From Pseudosulfitobacter sp. DSM 107133 (lineage in GTDB: Bacteria; Pseudomonadota; Alphaproteobacteria; Rhodobacterales; Rhodobacteraceae), in contig NZ_CP085157.1 of assembly GCF_022788695.1 (NCBI RefSeq), positions 62,001 to 126,000 on the forward strand: a stretch of 64,000 nt of DNA. The letters run 5' to 3'. The notes beneath the pieces are model-generated. The model had not been told where the DNA came from and did not search any database. It was given only the letters and a program-made list of their open reading frames with translations. The position numbers and the translations under genes are program-made. Positions 25,976 to 34,632 of this stretch are shown here, piece by piece; the stretch's first letter is position 1; each line of letters begins with the position of its first letter.

Positions 25976-26431
25976 ATGACGCCATTCGAACCGAAAAATC
26001 CTGCCTATGACGCACGCGTACGCGACAGTTTCAATCGACAGAATGTGATGCGCACGCTTGGGATCAGGATTGCCGATCTTACCCCCGGACATATCGTCCT
26101 AGAGATGGCCCACAGTGCTGATTTCACCCAACAGCATGGGTTTCTGCATGCCGGAGTCGTTTCGACCGCGCTCGACAGTGCGTGCGGCTATGCCGGTTTT
26201 TCGCTGATGCCCGCCGATGCCGCGGTGTTGACGGTGGAATTCAAGATCAACCTGCTCAACCCGGCGGACGGCGAACGGTTTCGCTTCGTTGCCGACGTGG
26301 TGAAACCGGGAAGGAACCTGACCATCTGCGAGGCACGCGCCTATGCCACCAAGGGAGGACAGGAAAAGCTGGTCGCGACGATGACCGCGACGCTGATGGC
26401 GCTGGTGGGGCGGACGGGCGTGGCGGGGTGA
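25976..26431 (+). CDS. PaaI-type hot-dog thioesterase, copy C
   Basis: 151 aa hot-dog domain. QHGFLHAGVVSTALDSACGYAGFS carries the PaaI catalytic helix; VEFKINLLNPADGERF is the second conserved strand. ATG 25976 follows CAGGAGGGC. A third family member in the window, probably another acyl-CoA hydrolase that recycles CoA. Convergent with the broken ligase at 26459. Confidence 0.87.
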   Translation: MTPFEPKNPAYDARVRDSFNRQNVMRTLGIRIADLTPGHIVLEMAHSADFTQQHGFLHAGVVSTALDSACGYAGFSLMPADAAVLTVEFKINLLNPADGERFRFVADVVKPGRNLTICEARAYATKGGQEKLVATMTATLMALVGRTGVAG

Positions 26432-26458
26432 CGACCGGGGCCGGGCACCGGGCGAGGG

Positions 26459-27938
26459 TCAGACCTTCAACCGGGCTTCGAGGACATGCCGCTGGACCTT
26501 TCCGCTGGTCGATCTGGGGAAATCGTCGAATGCGATGAAATGCAGCTCGCGCGGGCGTTTGTAGCCTGCCAGACTTTCGCGGCACAAATTCATCAGCGCA
26601 TCCGCATCCGGTCGGTCATTGCCGCAGGCGACAAAGGCCACCGGGGCTTCGCCCCATTTCGCGTCGAACGCCCGCACCACCGCCGCTTCGACAACAGACG
26701 GATGCGCCAGAAGCACGCGCTCGATTTCCGCCGGATAGACGTTCTCGCCGCCGGTCTTGATCAGGTATTTAACCCTGTCCACAAAGTCGATCGTGCCATC
26801 GGGATTGCGCCGGAACAGATCGCCCATGTGGAAGAACCCGTTGCGAAAGTCTCGGGCATTGGTGGCGTTGGCGTTCCAGTAGCCAGAGAACAGCGTCGGG
26901 CCGCGCATCGCCATTTCACCGGGCGTTCCGTCGGGAACGTCGCGGTCTTCAGGGTCAACCAGCCGGACCTCGCAGAATGCGCTGATCCGTTTGGACAGTT
27001 TTTCGGGTATGACACCGGGCGCGATCAGACCCGCGGTGCCAGGCGGCAAGCCGGTTTCGGTCGCCCCGAAGGAATTCAGGAAGGGCGTGTCCAGAAGGCT
27101 GGTCAACTCCGCGATCTGATGTGGAGGCACCAGATCAGCCATCGCGCCGCAGACCTTGATCCCTTTCACCGGCAGCGGGTTGGCGCGCCGCTCGGCGATG
27201 AAGGCATCCAACGCGCCCGGCATCATCACGAACCAGCCGATCCTGTGGCGTGACAGCGCCTCATTGATGACGGCAGGTTGCAACCCGTCCACCATCACCA
27301 CCGTGCCGCCGCGCAAGATCGTCGCCAGCGCATGATCGGTGGACGCCATGTGAAACATGGGCGCCCAGGCGATGAAGCCGTCGCCGGGATCGAGCGCCAG
27401 TTGCGCCGCGAAGACCATGGATCTAGCGATATGGGCGCGGTGGCTGATCAGCGCCCCCTTGGGTCGGCCTGTCGTCCCCGATGTGTAAAGGATCGTCAGC
27501 CCGGCCTCGGGATCCTCCACCAGGGTTCCGGTGCGCGGATCTGGTTTGGCCCCAGCGATGGCCGCGTCCAGATCCGGCCCGATCTCCATGCATCGGGTAG
27601 CGGAGACCGCATGATACGCGCCGCGCAGGCCGGGTTCGACCAGCGCCAGAACCGGCTCGACCAGGTCGATGCAATGCCGCAGTTCATCCGGCGCAAGCGG
27701 CCAGTTCGGTTTCAAGATATTCCGCCCGGTTGTGGGACAGGATCGCGATCCTGTCTCCGGGCGTGACGCCTCTCGCCAGAAAGACGGCGGCCAGACGATC
27801 AACCCGCTCCAGCAACTCGGCGTAGGTCTGCCGTTTGCGACCGTCCTCGACGGCAAGAACCCTGGCACTGTCCTGCGCGCGGCTTCGAAAGATCGAGTAC
27901 AGATCGGTGCGTCCTGCGCGAAAAACCTCTGGCTGCAT
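26459..27938 (-). pseudogene. Acyl-CoA synthetase (AMP-forming), frameshifted by a small internal deletion
   Basis: Two frames together give one ligase. N-terminus: ATG 27938 (MQPEVFRAGRTDL) to a stop at 27684, ending NRAEYLETELAACAG. C-terminus: the other frame picks up at NWPLAPDELRH near 27700 and continues through LYTSGTTGRPKGALISHRAH, GDLFRRNPDGTIDFVDRVKYL and SGKVQRH to 26459. Intact relatives have about ten extra residues (of the kind RAGAIFVPLNWRLAP) at the junction. AACTGGCC would occur on both sides of the lost segment, so a slippage deletion of roughly 35-40 bp between short repeats explains both the missing residues and the frameshift. An internal start downstream could make only a fragment. 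Second gene after the dienoyl-CoA-reductase-like gene. Confidence 0.8.
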
Positions 27939-27960
27939 CGCATCCTCCCCTCATGCCAAT

Positions 27961-29994
27961 TCAAAGACCCTGCGCCAAACGCACCCCTTCATCAATGGCG
28001 CGCAGCGCGTCAAGCTCCGCCGCCTCTTTTGCCCCGCCGATCATCGTGACGGTGACTCCGCGCCCGGCGAGGGCCTCGGCCAGCGCCCGCTCTGGCTCCT
28101 GCCCGGTGCACAGCACGATCGTATCGGCGGCGATGACCTTTGGCTTTCCGTCCATGAGGATATGCAGCCCCGCGTCGTCGATACGGTCATAGACCACGCC
28201 GCCCATGGCCTCGACCCCGTGTTTGCGCAGCGCGTTGCGCAGGATCCAGCCCGTGGAGACGCCAAGCCCTGCCCCCGGTTTCGAGGTTTTTCGCTGAAGC
28301 ATGACCACCTTGCGACGCGAAGGTTTCGGTGCCAGCGGATCGCCCGCAAGACCGCCCGACGCGGCGAATGTCGGGTCTACGCCCCATGTCTCGCAGAATG
28401 CGTTGGTGCTGTGGACCTCTGCCGATCCGGTCACGAGGAATTCGGCCACGTCATGGCCGATGCCGCCTGCCCCCATCACCACGACGTTGTCACCCGCAGC
28501 ACGTTCGCCGGACAGGATCTCGGCATAGGTGGCAACGCTCGGATGGTCCACGCCCGGCAGATCGGGAATGCGCGGCGTGACCCCTGTGGCGATCACTACA
28601 TGGTCGAAACCGGTCAGATCATCCAGACCGGCCCGCTGCCCCAGGCGCAGCGTGACGCCGTGTTTGTGCATCTGGCCGGAATAATAGCGCAGGGTTTCGT
28701 CGAACTCGTCCTTGCCCGGCGCCGCACGCGCCAGGTTCAATTGGCCGCCCAGCCTGTCATGGGCTTCGAACAAGGTGACGACATGGCCCAGCCGTGCCGC
28801 CTCGGCCGCCGTGGCCATGCCCGCGGCGCCGCCGCCGACAACCGCCACCTTCCGGGGTGAATCTGTCGGCGTGTCCCGGAATTCGGTTTCGCGGCCTGCC
28901 CGAGGGTTGACCAGACAGCTCACCGGCCGGTCGGAAAAGATAAAATCCAGACAGGCTTGGTTGCAGGCGATGCAGGTGTTGATCTCGTCCGCGCGGCCCT
29001 CGCGCACCTTCTTGACGAAATGCGGGTCGGCCAGAAAGGGCCGGGCCATCGAGATCATGTCTGCCTCGCCAGAGGCAAGGATGTCCTCGGCCATTGCGGG
29101 CGTGTTGATCCGGTTCGAGGCGACCACAGGAATGGACACTGCGGCCTTCACATTGGCCGCCGCCTGCCGCCAGGCACCTCGCGGAACCGGATAAGCAATC
29201 GTCGGCACGCGCGCTTCGTGCCAACCGATGCCGGTGTTCAGAATATCCGCCCCCGCCGCCTCGATCTTGCGCGCCAGTGCCGCAATTTCATCGGCGGGCG
29301 CGCCGCCCTCGACCAGATCAGCCGCCGAAATTCGGTAGATGACAAGGAAATCCGGCCCGCATTGGTCTCGCACGGCGCGCACGATCTCGACCGGAAAGCG
29401 ATGTCGGTTCTCGGCGCTGCCGCCCCAGTCGTCTTCACGCTTGTTGGTATGCGTGACAGTGAATTCATTGATGAGGTATCCTTCGGAACCCATGATCTCG
29501 ACGCCATCGAACCCCGCGGCCTGGGCGTTGGCTGCGGCTTTGGCGAAATCCGCAATGGTGCGGCGAATATCGGCGTCGGTCATCTCACGCGGGATGAAAC
29601 GGTTGATCGGCGCGCGAATCGGTGATGGCGCCACGCAGCCCTCGATCTTTGCGTAGCGTCCGGCATGAAGCAACTGCGCGCAGAACAGGCTGCCTTCGGC
29701 TTGTACCGCCTCGCAGATCGGACGCAGGTGCATGGCCTCGTCCGGGTCGTCGATTCGCGGACCTTCCGGATCGAACAGCCCCTCGGCATTGGGAGAAAAC
29801 CCTCCGGTGACCAGAATCGCCGCCTCCCCCCGGGCCCGTTCAGCGTAGAACGCGATCTGTTTGGAAATGCCATCGGGCTCGGTTTCCAGCCGTGTGTGCA
29901 TCGACCCCATGATGATCCGGTTTCGCACCATGTGTGTGCCTGCGCGGATGGGCGAAAGCAGGTTTCCGAAGCTTTCCCTTTGCGTGTTTCCCAT
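27961..29994 (-). CDS. 2,4-dienoyl-CoA reductase-like NADH:flavin oxidoreductase (FMN, FAD, 4Fe-4S)
   Basis: 677 aa Old-Yellow-Enzyme-type multidomain flavoprotein. TIM-barrel FMN domain 1-350 (FCAQLLHAGRY, HTNKREDDWGGSAENRHRFP), four Cys for a 4Fe-4S cluster in CIACNQACLDFIFSDRPVSC near 350-375, then an FAD/NAD domain with VVGGGAAGMATAAEA and VMGAGGIGHDVAEF. The family includes FadH and bile-acid/steroid reductases (BaiCD/BaiH). Likely role: reducing a conjugated dienoyl-CoA or enone. ATG 29994 is set by GAGGAGG 9 bp upstream; 30003 and 30039 are poorer. Divergent from the ACAD at 30089 over a shared operator. Confidence 0.88.
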   Translation of the reverse strand: MGNTQRESFGNLLSPIRAGTHMVRNRIIMGSMHTRLETEPDGISKQIAFYAERARGEAAILVTGGFSPNAEGLFDPEGPRIDDPDEAMHLRPICEAVQAEGSLFCAQLLHAGRYAKIEGCVAPSPIRAPINRFIPREMTDADIRRTIADFAKAAANAQAAGFDGVEIMGSEGYLINEFTVTHTNKREDDWGGSAENRHRFPVEIVRAVRDQCGPDFLVIYRISAADLVEGGAPADEIAALARKIEAAGADILNTGIGWHEARVPTIAYPVPRGAWRQAAANVKAAVSIPVVASNRINTPAMAEDILASGEADMISMARPFLADPHFVKKVREGRADEINTCIACNQACLDFIFSDRPVSCLVNPRAGRETEFRDTPTDSPRKVAVVGGGAAGMATAAEAARLGHVVTLFEAHDRLGGQLNLARAAPGKDEFDETLRYYSGQMHKHGVTLRLGQRAGLDDLTGFDHVVIATGVTPRIPDLPGVDHPSVATYAEILSGERAAGDNVVVMGAGGIGHDVAEFLVTGSAEVHSTNAFCETWGVDPTFAASGGLAGDPLAPKPSRRKVVMLQRKTSKPGAGLGVSTGWILRNALRKHGVEAMGGVVYDRIDDAGLHILMDGKPKVIAADTIVLCTGQEPERALAEALAGRGVTVTMIGGAKEAAELDALRAIDEGVRLAQGL

Positions 29995-30020
29995 TGTGAA
30001 CATCCTCCTCAAATCTTTGC

Positions 30021-30049
30021 TTGAACTATATTCTAACATTCGTTAGATT
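30021..30049 (+). promoter_or_regulatory. Promoter with TetR operator copy 5 (CTAAC-ATTC-GTTAG at 30033-30046)
   Basis: TTGAAC (30021-30026), 17-bp spacer, TAGATT (30044-30049), reading toward 30089. The palindrome occupies the spacer and most of the -10. It drives the largest operon of the window (30089-42956). On the other strand the dienoyl-CoA-reductase-like gene starts 39 bp away. Confidence 0.8.
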
Positions 30050-30088
30050 TTTGGGAAGAGTATATTTCGGTCACGGGGAGGAGCGCCG

Positions 30089-31270
30089 ATGCAATTCCAG
30101 CCAACAGAGGATCAAAAGGCGTTTCGCGAAACCGCCAAGAGATTCGCCACTGAAAAACTGGCGCCCAGCTATCAGGAGCGCGCAAGCGGCCACACGTTTG
30201 ACCGAGCGCTGATCCGCGACATGGGCGCGCTTGGACTAATTGGTGCCGATCTGCCGGAGGAATTCGGCGGACTTGGCGAAAGTTCGGTTACTTCCGGGCT
30301 GATCGTCGAGGAAATCGCCTATGCCGATTTCAACGCAAGCTATGTTCAGCTCCTCGGCTCTCTCATGGGGGGGATGGTGGCCAAGCATGCTTCCCAGGAG
30401 ATCGCTTCGGAATGGGTGCCCAAGGTAGTCTCGGGGGAGGCCGTCATTGGCTTGGGCCTGACCGAACCGCGCGGCGGTTCGGACGCGGCGAACCTGATCC
30501 TCAAGGCCACGAAGTCCGGCAACGGCTGGCGGCTGAACGGCGAGAAGACCTCGATGAGCTTTGCATCCCAAGCCGATGCGGCGGTAGTCTTTGCGCGTAC
30601 CGGCGATCCGGACGGCGGCTCACGCGGGGTCAGCGCGTTTTTTGTCGATCTGAACCAGGAGGGCATCAAGCGTACCCATTTCGACGACATCGGCACCAAG
30701 CCGGTCGGACGCGGATCAGTGTTTTTCGACGATGTGTTTGTGCCGGCCGAAAGCATGATGGCCGAACAGGACCGCGCTTTCGGCACGATCATGGCGGGGT
30801 TCGACTATTCCCGCGCGCTGATAGGACTGGAATGCCTGGGCGCGGCACAGGCATCGGTGGACGAAACCTGGGCCTATGTCCGGGAACGCGAGGCGTTCGG
30901 CGCCCCCATCGTGCAATATCAGGGCGTCAGCTTCCCGCTGGCAGAGGCCGAGACGCAACTTACCATGATGCGGCAGCTTTGCTACTACACACTAGACCTG
31001 CGCGACCGGGGCCTGCCCCATACCTCCGAGGCGGCGATGTGCAAGTGGTATCTGCCCAAGACCGCCTGCGAGATCATTCACCAGTGTCTGATCCTGCACG
31101 GGCATTACGGATACACCACCGACCTGCCCCATCATCAGCGTTACAACGACGTGCTCGGTCTGCAGATTGGCGACGGCACCGCGCAGATCCAGAAGCTGGT
31201 GATTGCCCGCGAGAAGGTCGGGCGGCTGGCGCTGCAGTATGACAAGAAGGCGAAGGGAGTAGCGAAATGA
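30089..31270 (+). CDS. Acyl-CoA dehydrogenase, cyclohexanecarboxyl-CoA dehydrogenase (AliB)-like
   Basis: 393 aa ACAD. GLGLTEPRGGSDAANL, GFDYSRALIGLECLGAAQAS and LQIGDGTAQIQKLVIARE resemble the AliB group as I remember it, which oxidises cyclohexanecarboxyl-CoA to cyclohexene-1-carboxyl-CoA. The C-terminal loop is IGDGT where straight-chain enzymes have YEGT. With the BadH-like SDR at 21583 this hints at an alicyclic ring substrate. Substrate assignment is inference from sequence memory. Coupled to the next gene (ATGA overlap). Confidence 0.85.
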   Translation: MQFQPTEDQKAFRETAKRFATEKLAPSYQERASGHTFDRALIRDMGALGLIGADLPEEFGGLGESSVTSGLIVEEIAYADFNASYVQLLGSLMGGMVAKHASQEIASEWVPKVVSGEAVIGLGLTEPRGGSDAANLILKATKSGNGWRLNGEKTSMSFASQADAAVVFARTGDPDGGSRGVSAFFVDLNQEGIKRTHFDDIGTKPVGRGSVFFDDVFVPAESMMAEQDRAFGTIMAGFDYSRALIGLECLGAAQASVDETWAYVREREAFGAPIVQYQGVSFPLAEAETQLTMMRQLCYYTLDLRDRGLPHTSEAAMCKWYLPKTACEIIHQCLILHGHYGYTTDLPHHQRYNDVLGLQIGDGTAQIQKLVIAREKVGRLALQYDKKAKGVAK

Positions 31271-32046
31271 GCGCTCCCGTCGCCGTAACCATCGAAGGTA
31301 GCGTCGGCATCATCGAGCTGGCTCGACCAGAGAAGTTCAATTGCTTGTCGCTCAAGGTGCATGAATGCATTTCGAACGCGCGCGCCAGGTTCGAGGCCGA
31401 ACGGAATGTTCGGTCGATCCTGATCCGGGCACAGGGCAAACATTTTTGCACCGGAGCCGATCTGACTGAGGTGAAGGGCAAACTGAACGATCCCGCCGCG
31501 CTGGACCATTTCATCGCCTTTGGCATGAACAACCTGCGCGCACTCGAATCCTCCTCCCTCCCTGTCGTAGTGGCAGTGCAGGGCTTGTGTTTGGCCGGCG
31601 GGGTCGAACTAATGCTAGCATGTGACGTGTGTTTCGGAGCCGAAACGGCGCAGTTCGGCGATCAGCATGCGCAATTTGGTCTGATACCCGGTTGGGGCGG
31701 TTCGCAGCGGCTGACGCGGCTGATGGGACAACGCCGGGCGCTTGACTTGATGTTTTCGGCTCGCTGGCTGAAGGCCGAGGAGGCCAAAGAGGCGGGTTTG
31801 GTCAATTACATCGTGCCGGAAGCGGATCTGCACAAGTCCGCGCTGGAATACTGCCAAAAGATCGCGACCCGGTCGCGTCCCGGTATCGCCGAGATGAAGC
31901 GGCTGGCACGGGAAGGTGCGGACCTGGGCATCGACCAGCAAATGCGGCTGGAGCGTGACGCCGCCGTGCGCGCGCTGCCCAGTGATGACGTGGCCGAGGG
32001 GCTCGACGCATTCGAGAACCGGCGCGCCCCCGAATTCAAGACTTGA
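31267..32046 (+). CDS. Enoyl-CoA hydratase (BadK-position crotonase)
   Basis: 259 aa crotonase with KHFCTGADLTEV and GLCLAGGVELMLACD: here the first catalytic Glu (GGVE) is present; the second region is FGDQHAQFGLIPGWGGSQRL. Following an AliB-like ACAD, hydration of a ring enoyl-CoA to a 2-hydroxy ring CoA (the BadK reaction), then oxidation by the BadH-like SDR, is a coherent guess. Other enoyl-CoAs are equally allowed by the motifs. Confidence 0.87.
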   Translation: MSAPVAVTIEGSVGIIELARPEKFNCLSLKVHECISNARARFEAERNVRSILIRAQGKHFCTGADLTEVKGKLNDPAALDHFIAFGMNNLRALESSSLPVVVAVQGLCLAGGVELMLACDVCFGAETAQFGDQHAQFGLIPGWGGSQRLTRLMGQRRALDLMFSARWLKAEEAKEAGLVNYIVPEADLHKSALEYCQKIATRSRPGIAEMKRLAREGADLGIDQQMRLERDAAVRALPSDDVAEGLDAFENRRAPEFKT

Positions 32047-32053
32047 GGAAAAC

Positions 32054-33214
32054 ATGGAATTCACTTTGAACGACGAACAACGCCAGATCTACGAATACGG
32101 CGGTCAGTTGGCGCAAGAATTCGACAACGATTATTGGCTGCGGCATGCCCGGAAACATGAATTTCCCAGGGACATGTTCCAAAAGATTGCCGATGACGGC
32201 TTTCTGGGCATCATGGTTCCCGAAGAATACGGCGGTGCCGGGCTTGGCATGACCGAGATGGCCCTGTTCATGGAAGGCACGGCCAATCACGGCATTCCGC
32301 TGCTGATGATGGTGGTCGGCCCGACCATGTCGCTGGCCCATATCGCCAGCCACGGCACCGAGTTCCACAAGAAAGAGCTGCTTCCAGCCGCCTGCCGGGG
32401 CGAAATCCAGTTCTGTTTCGCGATCACCGAACCGGGGGCCGGGTCGAACACGATGAAGTCCACCACGCTGGCCAAGCGCCGGGGCAACCGGTTCAGCCTG
32501 ACGGGGGAAAAGACCTTCATCACCGGGGCCGATGTGTCCGACTATTGCCTGGTTGTGGCGCGGACCAAGCCGCACACCGAGGTCAGCCGCAAGACCGACG
32601 GGTTCACCCTTTTTGCCGTGGACCTGAAAAAGAAGGGCGTCGCGCAACAACGGGTGAAGATCTCGATCCCCTTGCCCGAAGAACAGTGGACCCTGTTTTT
32701 CGACGAGGTGGATCTGGGTCCCGAGGACGTGGTCGGCGAAGTGGACGAAGGGTTTTCCATCCTGTTCGACAGCCTCAACCCCGAGCGCATCATCCTGGCC
32801 GCACTATGCTGCGGCATCGGCCGCTTCGCCCTGAACAAAGGTGTGGCCTATGCGTCCGAACGCAATGTCTTCGGTCAACCCATCGGGGCGCACCAGGGTG
32901 TGCAGCACCCGATGGCCAAGGCCTACACCGCCATTGAAATGGCCAGCCTGATGACCCGTCGCGCAGCGTGGGAGTTCGACAACAAGCTGCCCGCGGGGGC
33001 CTCGTCGAACATGGCCAAATACTTCGCCGCCGAAGCCGGGATCGAAGCGGTGGACGCCGCACTGCAGGCGCATGGCGGATCGGGTTTCACCGAGGATACC
33101 GGACTCTACGAGATGTATCCGCTGGTGCGCCTGTTGCGTACGGCACCCGTGAACCGCGAGCTGTGCCTCAGCTTCATCGGCGAAAAGGTCATGGGTCTGC
33201 CGCGGTCCTATTGA
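32054..33214 (+). CDS. Acyl-CoA dehydrogenase, IGEKVMGLPRSY-tail type
   Basis: 386 aa ACAD. FAITEPGAGSNTMKST, FSLTGEKTFITGAD, HGGSGFTEDTGLYEMYPLVR. The C-terminus RTAPVNRELCLSFIGEKVMG replaces the usual GTxEI region; the ACAD at 40942 and the pseudogene fragment at 56536 share this tail, so they form a subfamily. ATG 32054 has TTGAGGAAAAC upstream; the frame's earlier start lies inside the hydratase gene. Confidence 0.9.
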   Translation: MEFTLNDEQRQIYEYGGQLAQEFDNDYWLRHARKHEFPRDMFQKIADDGFLGIMVPEEYGGAGLGMTEMALFMEGTANHGIPLLMMVVGPTMSLAHIASHGTEFHKKELLPAACRGEIQFCFAITEPGAGSNTMKSTTLAKRRGNRFSLTGEKTFITGADVSDYCLVVARTKPHTEVSRKTDGFTLFAVDLKKKGVAQQRVKISIPLPEEQWTLFFDEVDLGPEDVVGEVDEGFSILFDSLNPERIILAALCCGIGRFALNKGVAYASERNVFGQPIGAHQGVQHPMAKAYTAIEMASLMTRRAAWEFDNKLPAGASSNMAKYFAAEAGIEAVDAALQAHGGSGFTEDTGLYEMYPLVRLLRTAPVNRELCLSFIGEKVMGLPRSY

Positions 33215-33240
33215 TCGCCCGGCCGGGAATGGAGGATAAT

Positions 33241-34632
33241 ATGCAATATGGAATGCGCTTCCGGCGGGAGGATGCCGCCGACAAGGTAAACGATCACTTC
33301 TGGCACCCAGTCGAGGGCACGCCGCTCGAGGAGGTGCGCCGCATTCAGGAAGAGCGGCTGCGCGATCAAATGGCCTATCTCAAGGCGAACTCGACCTTCT
33401 ATCAGGAGAAGTTCGCCGAGGCCGGTGTGGAATTCGGCGATATCCGCACCATCGAAGACCTGCAAAAGCTGCCCTACACATACAAGACCGAGATTCGCGA
33501 AAGCCTCGCGGCAGAGCCGCCCTTCGGCAAGCACCGCGCCGCGCCGATGGCCGACATCATCCAGATGCAGGCCTCGTCGGGGACAACCGGCAGCCCCGCA
33601 TATGTGGCCCTGACCGAATCCGACGCCGAGATGTGGCACGAGATGACGGCGCGCTGTTTCTTTGCCAACGGCGTGCGGCCCGGCGACATGGTGCTGCATG
33701 CGTTTTCGCTGGCCAAGGGCTTTGTCGGCGGCATCCCGGTGATGCAGGGACTGCAATACATGGGTGCGATCGACGTGCCGGTGGGGGCTGATGGCGGCGC
33801 GGAAAGGTTGCTGCGCGCTTGTGCGGACACGCGCCCGCGCTGTATCGTCGGCGCACCTAACTTCGTTCTGCATCTGGCCGAAAAGGCTCCGGAAGTGCTT
33901 GGCTGCAAGGCCAGCGAGCTGGGCGTCGAGCGGGTGATCGTGGGCGGCGAACCGGGCGGCGGCATCCCGGCGATCCGCGCCAAGATCGAAGCGGCCTGGG
34001 GTGCCAAATGCACCGAGATGCTGGGGGGCACCGATCTGGGCGTGACCTATTGGGCCGAATGCGACGCGCAATCGGGCATGCATATGGTCAACATGGACTA
34101 CATCATCACCGAACTGCTCAATCCCGAAAGTGGCGAGATCATTCCTTGGAAAAAAGGCGCCGAGGGCGAGATGATCTATACCGCGATCGGCCGGCGGGCA
34201 AGCCCGCTGGTGCGGTTCCGGTCGGGCGATTATATTGAGGTCATCGACACCGAGTGCTCCTGCGGCCGCACCGGCCCCAAGATCCGTTGCACCGGTCGGA
34301 CCGACGACATGCTGATTGTGCGCGGGGCCAATGTGTTTCCTTCGGCGATCAACAGCGTGATCACAGAAATGGTGCCCGAAACCAATGGTGTCATGCGGAT
34401 CGTGGCAGATTTCGAAGGCCACACTACTCAGGGCGCGCTGAAAGTGATCGTCGAACGCGGTCCCGGTCGCGATCCATCTGATGACAACGCCCTCAAGAAT
34501 AAGATTGAGCAGCGCTTGCGCGATGCCCTCGTTTTCAGGGCCGACATTCGCCTGGTCGCGCCGGATACGTTTGAAAAACCCGGCGCAGCTAAGGTCGCCT
34601 TTGTCCTCAGAAAGTACCCGGACCTGCCATGA
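33241..34632 (+). CDS. Phenylacetate-CoA ligase (PaaK)-like adenylate-forming enzyme
   Basis: 463 aa. The ATP loop ASSGTTGSPAYVALTE lies near residue 115; the core has VGGEPGGGIPAI and MLGGTDLGVTYWAE; the C-domain starts at GRTDDMLIVRGANVFPSAIN. These are PaaK features, and PaaK activates aromatic acids to CoA esters. Lying in a carboxylase/ACAD operon, it may activate an intermediate such as a ring-cleavage acid instead. ATG 33241 is preceded by GGAGGATAAT. Overlaps the next gene by 4 bp. Confidence 0.88.
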   Translation: MQYGMRFRREDAADKVNDHFWHPVEGTPLEEVRRIQEERLRDQMAYLKANSTFYQEKFAEAGVEFGDIRTIEDLQKLPYTYKTEIRESLAAEPPFGKHRAAPMADIIQMQASSGTTGSPAYVALTESDAEMWHEMTARCFFANGVRPGDMVLHAFSLAKGFVGGIPVMQGLQYMGAIDVPVGADGGAERLLRACADTRPRCIVGAPNFVLHLAEKAPEVLGCKASELGVERVIVGGEPGGGIPAIRAKIEAAWGAKCTEMLGGTDLGVTYWAECDAQSGMHMVNMDYIITELLNPESGEIIPWKKGAEGEMIYTAIGRRASPLVRFRSGDYIEVIDTECSCGRTGPKIRCTGRTDDMLIVRGANVFPSAINSVITEMVPETNGVMRIVADFEGHTTQGALKVIVERGPGRDPSDDNALKNKIEQRLRDALVFRADIRLVAPDTFEKPGAAKVAFVLRKYPDLP

